A DNA stretch of 22,636 nt from Dokdonella_A sp035760865 (lineage in GTDB: Bacteria > Pseudomonadota > Gammaproteobacteria > Xanthomonadales > Rhodanobacteraceae), in NCBI GenBank assembly GCA_035760865.1, contig DASTSE010000175.1:1-22636 (forward strand), written 5' to 3'. Both the position numbers and the translations under genes were made by a program. The number at the start of each line of letters is the position of its first letter. Position 1 is the first letter of the stretch. The notes beneath the pieces are model-generated. The model was not told the DNA's origin, did not search any database, and saw nothing but the letters and a program-made list of their open reading frames with translations. Of this stretch, positions 8,294 through 15,139 are shown in pieces.

Positions 8294-9004
8294 CTATGCT
8301 TCGGCGGCGACGGCGTCCCCGAGCGCTGCGTCGACGGCGGCCTGCGCGTGCAAGGCGGTCGTATCGAACAGCGGCACCGATGCATCGGTCGCGCCGACGA
8401 GCAAGGCGATCTCGGTACAGCCGAGAATGATCGCCTGCGCGCCGCGCTCGACGAGTTCGCGCATGACCGCGCGGTAGTCCGCGCGCGATGCGTCGCGCAC
8501 GACACCGACGCAGAGCTCGTCGTAGATGACGCGATGGACGCGCTCGCGCGCGGCGTCGCCGGGCACGAGCACGTCGAGGCCGTGCTCGCGCAGGCGATCG
8601 CGATAGAACGCCTGCTCCATCGTGAAGCGTGTGCCGAGCAGGCCGACGCGCGTGAAACCGGCCGCCTTGATCGCAGCCGCGGTCGGGTCGGCGATGTGCA
8701 GCAGCGGGATCGCGACCGCGCTTTCGATCGCGGCGGCGACCTTGTGCATCGTGTTCGTGCACAGCACGAGGAAGTCCGCGCCCGCGCGCTCGAGCGCGCG
8801 CGCGGCGTCGGCGAGCGCGACGCCCGCCGCGTCCCAGTCGTCCGCTCGCTGCAGGCGCTCGATCGCGTCGAAGTCGACGCTGTAGAGCACGAGTTGCGCC
8901 GAGTGCAACCCGCCGAGGCGGCGCTTCACGCCTTCGTTCACGAGCCGGTAGTAGCCGAGCGTCGATTCCCAGCTCATCCCGCCGATCAGTCCGATCGTCT
9001 TCAT
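8294..9004 (-). CDS. ygeA: Aspartate/glutamate racemase family protein, YgeA-like
   Basis: The product is 236 residues and resembles E. coli YgeA over its whole length, starting MKTIGLIGGMSWESTLGYYR. This PLP-independent family uses two cysteines as acid and base. Both are present: C82 in LCTNTMHK and C196 in GCTEI. E. coli YgeA is a broad-specificity amino-acid racemase acting on homoserine and some other amino acids, so aspartate should not be assumed as the substrate. An in-frame ATG 66 nt upstream lies inside the cupin gene and lacks homology, so I chose 9004. The gene begins 7 nt after the cupin stop codon and is almost certainly in the same transcript. Confidence 0.93.
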   Translation of the reverse strand: MKTIGLIGGMSWESTLGYYRLVNEGVKRRLGGLHSAQLVLYSVDFDAIERLQRADDWDAAGVALADAARALERAGADFLVLCTNTMHKVAAAIESAVAIPLLHIADPTAAAIKAAGFTRVGLLGTRFTMEQAFYRDRLREHGLDVLVPGDAARERVHRVIYDELCVGVVRDASRADYRAVMRELVERGAQAIILGCTEIALLVGATDASVPLFDTTALHAQAAVDAALGDAVAAEA

Positions 9005-9011
9005 GCGCCCC

Positions 9012-9341
9012 TCAGTCGACGATGAACAGGCGCGCGCCGAGCGCGGTCGACGAACGGTGGGGTTCGGCACCGTCGCCGACCTGGTAGCTCATGCCCGGGG
9101 TGAGCGTGAAGCGGCGCCCGTCCTCGAGTTCGGTCTGCAGTTCGCCGTCGACGCAGAACAGGATGTGCCCCTTGCGGCACCAGTGGTCGGCACGGTAGCC
9201 GGGCGTGTACTCGACCAGGCGCACGCGCAGCGCGCCGAACCCGCGCGTGCGCCAGAACGCGGTCCCGCTCTCGCCCGCGTGCTCGGACGGCTCGAGCCGC
9301 ATCCAGTCGGTCGTGTCGAAAGGGAACGGCGGCATCTGCAT
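9012..9341 (-). CDS. DHCW-motif cupin fold protein
   Basis: The product is a 109-residue single-domain cupin. It belongs to a small family annotated by its DHCW-type motif, here ADHWCRKGH, followed by a second cupin-like strand set (GELQTELEDGRRFTLTPGMSYQV) and a terminal LFIVD. The histidines of DHWC...GH and the later PHR are candidate metal ligands. I know of no assigned reaction for the family. The ATG at 9341 has GAGGA about 8 nt upstream; a second in-frame ATG at 9335 is possible. It is the first gene of a two-gene operon with the YgeA-like racemase (7-nt gap), which hints at a small-molecule or amino-acid role, but that is inference. Confidence 0.88.
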   Translation of the reverse strand: MQMPPFPFDTTDWMRLEPSEHAGESGTAFWRTRGFGALRVRLVEYTPGYRADHWCRKGHILFCVDGELQTELEDGRRFTLTPGMSYQVGDGAEPHRSSTALGARLFIVD

Positions 9342-9373
9342 GAGGCAAGTCCTCGTGGAGGGGAGCGCGCGGC

Positions 9374-9406
9374 AGGATAGCGTTCCGCACGTCGACGCGC
9401 GTCGAC
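9374..9406 (-). promoter_or_regulatory. Cupin-racemase operon promoter with a perfect palindrome
   Basis: A TATCCT hexamer (9374-9379, minus strand) lies 33 nt before the cupin start. Just upstream, where a -35 would be, is the perfect 16-bp palindrome GTCGACGCGCGTCGAC (9391-9406). This is a plausible operator, but in DNA this GC-rich about one such palindrome per window of this size is expected by chance. I see no recognisable -35. Confidence 0.35.
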
Positions 9407-9410
9407 CGGA

Positions 9411-9440
9411 AACGAAAAACGGGCGCCGCAGCGCCCGTTC
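9411..9440 (-). terminator. Intrinsic terminator of fba
   Basis: A 9-bp stem AACGGGCGC / GCGCCCGTT (9418-9426 with 9431-9439) with a CGCA loop is followed on the minus strand by TTTTTCGTT. It lies 44 nt beyond the fba stop codon. It is the best terminator in the window and separates fba from the cupin-racemase operon. Read on the plus strand it has only a weak T tail. Confidence 0.85.
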
Positions 9441-9483
9441 TTCCGCATGCCTCGCCAAGCGATCCGCGACGGATCGCGCGATG

Positions 9484-10494
9484 TCAGGCGACCTTCTTCC
9501 ACTGGCCGAGCGCGGCGAGGCCGTTCTGCCTCGCGCGCAGCACGACCATGTCCTGCGCGGCCTTGAAGTTGGCCTGCATGTCCTTCGCCCACAGCTGCAG
9601 CGCGGCCGTCTGCATCGCGCGGCCGTACGAGAATGACAGCGGCCACGGGTGCGGGCCCATCTGGTTCATCGCGTTGAGATGCGCGGTCGCCTGCTCGTCG
9701 GTCTGGCCGCCCGAGAGGAACACGATGCCGGGCAGGGTCGCCGGCACGGCCGACTTCAGGCAGCGCACGGTCGCCTCGGCGACCGTGTCGACGTCGGCCT
9801 GGTCGTCGCAGTCCTTGCCGGACACGACCATGCTCGCCTTCAGGATCGTGCCTTCGAGCAGCACGTTCTGTTCGTACAGCGCGCCGAACAGCGAACGCAG
9901 GGTCGCCTCGGTGACCTCGTAGCAGACGTCGATGTCGTGGTCGCCGTCCATGAGCACTTCCGGCTCGACCATCGGCACGATGCCCGCTTCCTGGCAGAGC
10001 GCCGCGTAGCGCGCGAGCGCATGCGAGTTCGCCTCGATGCAGGTGCCGCTCGGCGTGTCCTCGCCGATCGTGATCACGGCGCGCCACTTGGCGAACTTCG
10101 CGCCGAGCTTGGCGTATTCGGCGAGGCGCTCGCGCAGGCCGTCGAGGCCTTCGGTGACGAGTTCGCCCGGGAAGCCCGCGAGCGGCTTGGCGCCGAGGTC
10201 AACCTTGATGCCCGGCAGGATGCCCGCGTCGAGCATGATCTTCGTGAACGGCACGCCGGCCTTGGTCGCCTGGCGGATCGTTTCATCGTAAAGAATTGCG
10301 CCGGAGATGTGCTCGCCGAGCTTCGGCGCCGTCAGCAGCATCTCGCGGTAGGCGCGACGGTTTTCCTCGGTGTTCGGCACGTTGACCGAGTCGAAGCGCT
10401 TCTTGATCGTGGCAGTGGACTCGTCGATCGCGATGATGCCCTTGCCCGGTGCCACCATCGCCTGGGCAATGCTTTCAAGCTCTTCGATGCTCAT
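9484..10494 (-). CDS. fba: Fructose-bisphosphate aldolase, class I
   Basis: The product is 336 residues. It cleaves fructose 1,6-bisphosphate to dihydroxyacetone phosphate and glyceraldehyde 3-phosphate, or runs in reverse for gluconeogenesis. It is the metal-independent, animal-like class I enzyme: IAIDES at 21-26, MVEPEV at 175-180 with catalytic acids, the Schiff-base lysine K219 in GTILKASMV, and LSGGQTDEQAT near the C-terminus. The ATG at 10494 is preferred over the adjacent in-frame TTG because GGAG sits 6 nt upstream. A perfect TATAAT lies 82 nt upstream and a strong terminator follows, so it is probably monocistronic although it lies in line with pgk and pyk. Metal-dependent class II enzymes share none of these motifs. 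Confidence 0.96.
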   Translation of the reverse strand: MSIEELESIAQAMVAPGKGIIAIDESTATIKKRFDSVNVPNTEENRRAYREMLLTAPKLGEHISGAILYDETIRQATKAGVPFTKIMLDAGILPGIKVDLGAKPLAGFPGELVTEGLDGLRERLAEYAKLGAKFAKWRAVITIGEDTPSGTCIEANSHALARYAALCQEAGIVPMVEPEVLMDGDHDIDVCYEVTEATLRSLFGALYEQNVLLEGTILKASMVVSGKDCDDQADVDTVAEATVRCLKSAVPATLPGIVFLSGGQTDEQATAHLNAMNQMGPHPWPLSFSYGRAMQTAALQLWAKDMQANFKAAQDMVVLRARQNGLAALGQWKKVA

Positions 10495-10575
10495 CAATGA
10501 CTCCGTGGCGAAACGAAAAGACGCCGCGGCCGCAGGATGGCCCGGCCGGGCGCGGGGTGATTTTCAGGGGCCGGG

Positions 10576-10581
10576 ATTATA
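10576..10581 (-). promoter_or_regulatory. Candidate -10 box of fba (TATAAT)
   Basis: The minus strand reads CCTATAATCC, a perfect sigma-70 -10 hexamer, rare in sequence this GC-rich. It lies 82 nt before the fba ATG and would give a leader of roughly 70-75 nt. No good -35 is visible 16-18 nt upstream, so an activator may be needed. Confidence 0.5.
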
Positions 10582-10632
10582 GGTCAGTTCCGCGGCAGGC
10601 GCTGCCCGGCCGTCGCATCCGTTCAGGCGCCG

Positions 10633-10650
10633 CGGGGCCCGCGCGCCCCG
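10633..10650 (-). terminator. GC hairpin downstream of the beta-propeller kinase gene
   Basis: CGGGGC (10633-10638) pairs with GCCCCG (10645-10650) around a 6-nt loop, and flanking GCCG/CGGC can extend the stem. It lies 139 nt past the kinase stop codon. There is no T tract, so it could be a weak U-less terminator or a chance structure. The rest of the 10495-10788 gap holds only the fba promoter. Confidence 0.25.
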
Positions 10651-10788
10651 CGCGGCGTCGGCCAGCGCCGCGCGAGGCCGGTGCCGGGCGCGTCGCCGTC
10701 GGCGCGGTCGAGTCCGACGTGTCGTCGGGCATGGCGCCCGCCTCGACGATGAGCGCGGACGCGCGCGGTCACGGCATCCTCGCCCAGC

Positions 10789-13700
10789 TCAGGGCCGTTG
10801 CGCCGGAATCCGGGCATGCGTGCCTTCGTCGTGCGCGCCGTCGCCGAGCGCTTCCTCGTCGAGTGCGACGAGAGGCAGGCGCTGCGCATCGAGCGCGAGC
10901 GCGCTTCCGTTCGCATCGGCGAGCCATAGCCGGCCGCTGCCGACGTCGAAGTCCGCTGCGGTGAGGTCGCCGAGATCGCTGCGCATCGCGGCCTCGACGC
11001 GCACGCGCAGGGATCCGTCCGTGACGCGCGCGAGCGTGTAGCGGCACAGCACGCCGCGGCCCGCGGCGAACGCGCCGCCGCGGCCATCCGGCGTCAGTGT
11101 CCACAGGCGATGGCCGAAGTCGGGCAGTGCGAGCAGGCGCCTCGCATCGAGATCCCACGCGTACAGGCGCGTCGGTTCGGTGCCTTCGACGAGTACGACG
11201 CGCGCAGCATCGAGCTCGAGCAGGTGGTAGCCGCTCGCACTCTCGATCGCGTGCGTACGCACGGACCAACGGCCGTCGTCGCCGCGCTCGAGTTCGAGCA
11301 GGCGTCGGTTCCACGTGCCGACGAGCGCGCGACGCGCGTCGCGCGCAATCCAGAACGCGTGCAGCCGCAGGTCCGGCGTCGCCGCGAGCGAGCGAAGGTC
11401 GAGCGTCTCCTCTTCCTCGAGCGTCGGCCAGCGCCAGCGCTTGAGGGTACCGTCGGAGGAACTCGACCACAGCGACGCGCCGACGAGCGCGATCTGGTTG
11501 ACGAGGTAGTCGTGCCCGCGCGAGCGCCAGCGCACGTCCATCTGCGGCAGGTTCCAGATCGCGAGCGTGCGGTCGTCGGAGGCGCTCGCGAGGTGCGCGG
11601 CGTCGCCCGCGAGCGCGGTGACGCCGTCCGCGTGCAGCGCGTGCGGGACGACCGCGTCGCCGTCGATCGCGTACACGGTGCCGTCCTTGGAGCCGACGTA
11701 CACCGCGTGCCGTGCCTGGTCGACGTGCACGGCCCAGCTTTCCGCCGCGCCGAGGTCGAAGCGCTGCGCGACCGCAAGCAGGCCGTAGTCGAAACCCGCG
11801 AGTCGGTGCGCCGCCGCGTCGAGCAGCAGCACGCCGGCGCCGTCCGCGAGCACCGCGCCGGGCGCGGTCGCCGACGCGGCCTGCGGCTCGAGCGCCGATC
11901 CGCGATCGACGAACGTACCGTCGCGCCAGAGGCGCACGCCGGCCTCGCCCGCGACGACGAGCGTCGGCGCGTCGGCAAGCCAGGCGAGCGACTGCGCGCC
12001 GCGCTGCACGGGCACCGCGCGCATCGGCGCGCTGCGATCGAGCGCGAACACGTCGACTTCGGGTTCGCGTCCGGCGATCGCGAGGCGCGCGGGCTCGTCG
12101 AGCAGCGCGAGGTCGCGTACGGCACCGAGATCGAGCGCCTCGTCGAGCGCGAGCGCGCCGTCCGCGTTGCGATACACGCGCACGCGCGCACCGGCCGCAT
12201 CGACGAGATCAAGCCAGCGGCGCGACAGCGCGATCGCCTGCGCGCCGGCCGCGTCGGCGAAGCTCGCGACGCGCTGCAGGCGGTCGTCGTCGCGGCGCCA
12301 CAGCACAAGCGCACGCGCCGACGCGGCGACGAGTGCGCGCGCATCCGGGGCGACGCGCACGATCGCGTCGGCAGCGAGTTCCTTCGGCAGGCGCGCGAGC
12401 AGCGTCGTTTCCGCGCTGACCGGGTCGGTCGCCTGCAGCGCGTCGTCGGTCGCGACCGCGAGGCGCCCTTCCTCGAGCGCGCCGAGCAGGCGCTGTCCGT
12501 GCGGCAGCACGATGCGGCTCGCCTCGACGTCCGCGCGAAGCGGGCGCAGGTACCAGCCGTCGGCGGAAGCGAGCACGGCGACACCGTCGCGCCGGGCGAG
12601 CAGACTGCGCGCGTCGACCGGCACGCCGAAGCTCTCGCGCGGCCGCAACCACGCGCTCGCGGGCGCCGCCTCGACCGGCGCCGCGGCGGACCGCGTCGAC
12701 GCGTACGGCCGCCACAGCGCGAACGCGCCGGCCGCGAGTGCGAAGGCTGCCGCGACGAGCGCGCCGGAAGCGAACCGACGCCGCGAGCGCGGCGGCGTGG
12801 CGCGCTCGACCGTCGGCGCGGGCGCGGGTACCGGCGCGGGACGCGTGGCCACGTCGGCGCGATCGTCGGCCTCGAGCGCGCGCAGGAACGCGCCGACGTC
12901 GGCGTGCCGCGCGACCGGATCGAGCGCGAGCGCGCGCGACAGCGCGGCGGCCATGCGCGGCGGCGCGTCGCGCGGCAGCTCGGCCGTGATCGCGGCCGGC
13001 GCGCGCGCAAGCCCGTCGAGGCTGATCTCGCTGAACGTGCGTCCGCTGCGCAGCGGGGTGCCGCGCAGCATCTCGGCGACTATGAGCGCAAGCGCGTACT
13101 GGTCGGTCGCGAACGTGACCGGATAGCCGTAGAACTGCTCGGGCGCGAAATAGCGCGGCGTGCCGATCACATGGCCGGCCTGGGTGAGGCGCGCGCCCGC
13201 GGCGGCGTCCTCGTCGAGCACGCGCGCGATGCCGAAGTCGAGCAGCTTGACCTGCTCGTGGCCGGCCGTGCGCGCGAGGAAGATGTTGTCGGGCTTGAGG
13301 TCGCGATGGACGACGTCGCGCGCGTGCGCGTGCGCGAGCGCCTCGACGACGCCGCGCAGGATCGACAGGATGCGCGCGATCGGCATCCCGCGCGGCGAAC
13401 GCGCGATCTCGGCGGCGAGACTTTCGCCGTCGAGGTGTTCCATCACGTAGTACGGCACGCCGCCGGGCGAGACGTCGAAGTCGTGCACCTCGACGATGTT
13501 CGGATGGCGCAGGCCTGCCAGCAGCCGTGCCTCGCGCAGGAAGCGCTCCCTGAACGCCTCGTCGCCGAGACCGGGCTGCAGCAGTTTCACCGCGACCGCC
13601 TGGCCGAGCGCCACGTGGCGCCCCTTGAGCACGATGCCCATGCCGCCCTCGCCGATGAGTTCGACGAGCGCGTACTTGCCGAACGTCTGGCCGATGAACG

Positions 13701-13800
13701 TGCGTTCGTCCGCGGGCATCGACGCGCCGCCGCATCGCGCGCAACGCGGCGCGCCGGTGGCCATGGCCAGGCCGCAATCGGAGCAGATGCGGAACTCCAT
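10789..13800 (-). CDS. Membrane Ser/Thr kinase with zinc ribbon and beta-propeller
   Basis: The product is 1003 residues. Order of parts: an N-terminal zinc ribbon (C6, C9, C20, C23); a Hanks kinase domain at about 43-310 with GEGGMG at 50-55, AVK lysine K72, HRDLKPDN at 165-172, DFG at 188-190 and the activation segment RYFAPEQ at 216-222; a Pro/Ala linker at 319-337; a hydrophobic helix at about 344-363; then roughly 600 residues of degenerate WD40/PQQ-like blades, clearest in VYVGSKDGTVYAIDG, LASASDDRTLAIWNL and LWSSSSDGTLKRWRW. All catalytic residues are present. The helix position puts the kinase inside the cell and the propeller outside the cytoplasmic membrane, a receptor-like design. 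The ATG has a GAGGGGG tract somewhat far upstream (about 11 nt) and a possible TTGACG promoter. Substrates are unknown; fba lies downstream. Confidence 0.93.
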   Translation of the reverse strand: MEFRICSDCGLAMATGAPRCARCGGASMPADERTFIGQTFGKYALVELIGEGGMGIVLKGRHVALGQAVAVKLLQPGLGDEAFRERFLREARLLAGLRHPNIVEVHDFDVSPGGVPYYVMEHLDGESLAAEIARSPRGMPIARILSILRGVVEALAHAHARDVVHRDLKPDNIFLARTAGHEQVKLLDFGIARVLDEDAAAGARLTQAGHVIGTPRYFAPEQFYGYPVTFATDQYALALIVAEMLRGTPLRSGRTFSEISLDGLARAPAAITAELPRDAPPRMAAALSRALALDPVARHADVGAFLRALEADDRADVATRPAPVPAPAPTVERATPPRSRRRFASGALVAAAFALAAGAFALWRPYASTRSAAAPVEAAPASAWLRPRESFGVPVDARSLLARRDGVAVLASADGWYLRPLRADVEASRIVLPHGQRLLGALEEGRLAVATDDALQATDPVSAETTLLARLPKELAADAIVRVAPDARALVAASARALVLWRRDDDRLQRVASFADAAGAQAIALSRRWLDLVDAAGARVRVYRNADGALALDEALDLGAVRDLALLDEPARLAIAGREPEVDVFALDRSAPMRAVPVQRGAQSLAWLADAPTLVVAGEAGVRLWRDGTFVDRGSALEPQAASATAPGAVLADGAGVLLLDAAAHRLAGFDYGLLAVAQRFDLGAAESWAVHVDQARHAVYVGSKDGTVYAIDGDAVVPHALHADGVTALAGDAAHLASASDDRTLAIWNLPQMDVRWRSRGHDYLVNQIALVGASLWSSSSDGTLKRWRWPTLEEEETLDLRSLAATPDLRLHAFWIARDARRALVGTWNRRLLELERGDDGRWSVRTHAIESASGYHLLELDAARVVLVEGTEPTRLYAWDLDARRLLALPDFGHRLWTLTPDGRGGAFAAGRGVLCRYTLARVTDGSLRVRVEAAMRSDLGDLTAADFDVGSGRLWLADANGSALALDAQRLPLVALDEEALGDGAHDEGTHARIPAQRP

Positions 13801-13829
13801 CGGCGGGACCGCCCCCTCAGCGATGGCGC

Positions 13830-13859
13830 ATGGTGTCCGCTCGGCGAGGCGCGCGTCAA
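13830..13859 (-). promoter_or_regulatory. Candidate promoter of the beta-propeller kinase
   Basis: The minus strand carries TTGACG (13854-13859), an 18-nt spacer and CACCAT (13830-13835), 30 nt before the ATG. The -35 is good and the -10 poor. Confidence 0.35.
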
Positions 13860-13881
13860 TGCGCGCGCCGGGATGCGCCGG

Positions 13882-14322
13882 TCAGCGATCCTTCCAGGCG
13901 AGCCGGTCGATCTGGCACTGCTTCATGACCGCCGTGCGCGCGGCCGGATCGGTCGGTGCGTTGAACGGGAAGATCAGCCAGCTGAACACGCGGTCGCGTC
14001 CCGCGTTCGTCACGGTCGGCTCGAAGCGCATGTTGGTCGCCATGCTCGTCGCGACCTTGGCGAGGTCGCCCGCGGGCACGACGCGCTGCACCCTGATCGT
14101 GCTCGTGTGGCCGTCCTTCTCGACCACGAACGACACCGCCGCGCAGCCGGGCGAGCTGATGTTGCGCGCCATGATCGGCACGTCGGCCTCGACCGACGCG
14201 TTCACGAGCGTCCAGTAGCCGGCGAGCTTGTCCGGCACGACCACGCGCGGTGGCGCGTCGGATTGCGCGAAGGCAACGGCGCTGGACAGGGCGAGGGCAG
14301 CGAACGGAACGGCACGCAACAT
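13882..14322 (-). CDS. Secreted protein with a TonB C-terminal-like domain
   Basis: The product is 146 residues with a signal peptide (about 1-19, cleavage after AFA). The mature part (about 55-122) follows the pattern of the TonB C-terminal fold: GCAAVSFVVEKDGHTSTIRVQRVVP, then a helix, then MRFEPTV. It has two cysteines (C60, C136) that could form a disulfide. It lacks the membrane anchor and Pro-rich linker of a true TonB, and no ExbB/ExbD or TonB-dependent receptor is nearby, so it should not be called an energy transducer. The start is strongly supported by AGGAGGT 6 nt before the ATG; longer in-frame readings run into the neighbouring membrane-protein gene. The function is unknown. It lies between the membrane protein and the kinase, all on one strand. 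Confidence 0.75.
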   Translation of the reverse strand: MLRAVPFAALALSSAVAFAQSDAPPRVVVPDKLAGYWTLVNASVEADVPIMARNISSPGCAAVSFVVEKDGHTSTIRVQRVVPAGDLAKVATSMATNMRFEPTVTNAGRDRVFSWLIFPFNAPTDPAARTAVMKQCQIDRLAWKDR

Positions 14323-14346
14323 GATGCGACCTCCTGTGCGATCGGT

Positions 14347-14380
14347 GGCGTAGTCTACGCCGAACCCGGCGCAGGGTTCG
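14347..14380 (-). promoter_or_regulatory. Two adjacent inverted repeats before the TonB-C-like gene
   Basis: GGCGTAG-T-CTACGCC (14347-14361) is a perfect palindrome. It abuts CGAACCC / GGGTTCG (14361-14367 and 14374-14380) with a 6-nt loop. On the minus strand the first contains TAGACT, a candidate -10 placed 30 nt before the start codon. They could be operators, or a hairpin ending the upstream membrane-protein transcript. No T tract is present. Confidence 0.4.
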
Positions 14381-14396
14381 ATGTGGACGCCGGCGC

Positions 14397-14936
14397 CTAC
14401 CCGTCTCGGACCTCGTCGTCGCGCACCGGCGCGTTGCCGTAACGCAAGCGCCGAAGAAGCGCGCTCAGCCCGCGTGCGCCGAGCGCGAGCGCGAGGCCGA
14501 ACACGATCCGCAGGATCCAGTACGAGCCGTTGCGCACGAAGTCTTCGATGCGCTTTTCGCGATCGAACAGCGCATCGGCGACGAGCAGGTTCGCCTCGTA
14601 GTGCACGAACCCGACGATGCCGTCGACGACGAAGTACACGCCGAGCACGGCGAACGCGATCCACTGCAGGTCGTGCGGAGCGAGCGGGCTTTCGAACACC
14701 TGGTTCGCGCTGCGCGCGGTGCAGAGTCGCGCGAGGGGGCCCGGGTACAGCCAGAGCAGACATGCGATCGCGAGTGACGCGACGAAGGCAGCGGCGATCC
14801 ACGACAGGTCGATCGGCGATCTACCGTCGCGAACCATCATGGCCGTCGCCAGCACCGAACCGAGCGCGGACACGGCGAGCAGGACCGCGCCGAGGCGGAT
14901 CACGATGCACAGGATCGAGTACAGCGACGTGCGCAT
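14397..14936 (-). CDS. Four-helix integral membrane protein of unknown function
   Basis: The product is 179 residues. Four hydrophobic segments are visible at about 8-33, 44-65, 90-112 and 138-161, with a basic tail (LLRRLRYGNAP) ending in the acidic VRDDEVRDG. I do not recognise the family and see no catalytic motif. The ATG at 14936 has GGGGAGG about 4 nt upstream, and a likely promoter sits 30 nt upstream, which argues against the long in-frame extension that runs antisense-like through the pyk gene. It is flanked by pyk and the TonB-C-like gene on the same strand. I cannot tie it to either. Confidence 0.75.
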   Translation of the reverse strand: MRTSLYSILCIVIRLGAVLLAVSALGSVLATAMMVRDGRSPIDLSWIAAAFVASLAIACLLWLYPGPLARLCTARSANQVFESPLAPHDLQWIAFAVLGVYFVVDGIVGFVHYEANLLVADALFDREKRIEDFVRNGSYWILRIVFGLALALGARGLSALLRRLRYGNAPVRDDEVRDG

Positions 14937-14965
14937 GGAGCCTCCCCGGGTGGACGCGATTCGCG

Positions 14966-14995
14966 ATCGTAGTGCGATGCGGCACGCACGTGCAA
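14966..14995 (-). promoter_or_regulatory. Candidate promoter of the membrane-protein gene
   Basis: The minus strand has TTGCAC (14990-14995), an 18-nt spacer and TACGAT (14966-14971), 30 nt before the ATG. This is one of the better -35/-10 pairs in the window and suggests the gene has its own transcript start after pyk. Confidence 0.45.
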
Positions 14996-15139
14996 AGAGA
15001 TCCGATCGCCCTGGACGCTGGTCCGCAGGGCCGGCTTCGAAGGTTCGGAGCGCGGAAAGCCGCGGGCGTTTCGACTCCACTCGCGATGCGAGCTGCGTTC
15101 GACGCGGACCGAAGAGCGAAGCCCGCAGCGCTCGAGCGC

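Noticed and set aside
13882..14322. Calling the TonB-C-like gene a true tonB
   Set aside because: There is no transmembrane anchor, no Pro-rich linker and no ExbB/ExbD neighbours.
11110..14442. Very long open frame (1110 codons) on the plus strand opposite the beta-propeller kinase
   Set aside because: It is rich in Arg, Ala and Glu without any domain and mirrors the kinase gene. Long antisense frames are expected in high-GC DNA.
15128..15139. GCGCTCGAGCGC palindrome as a pyk terminator
   Set aside because: The stem would be very short, no T tract follows, and such GC palindromes are common by chance here.
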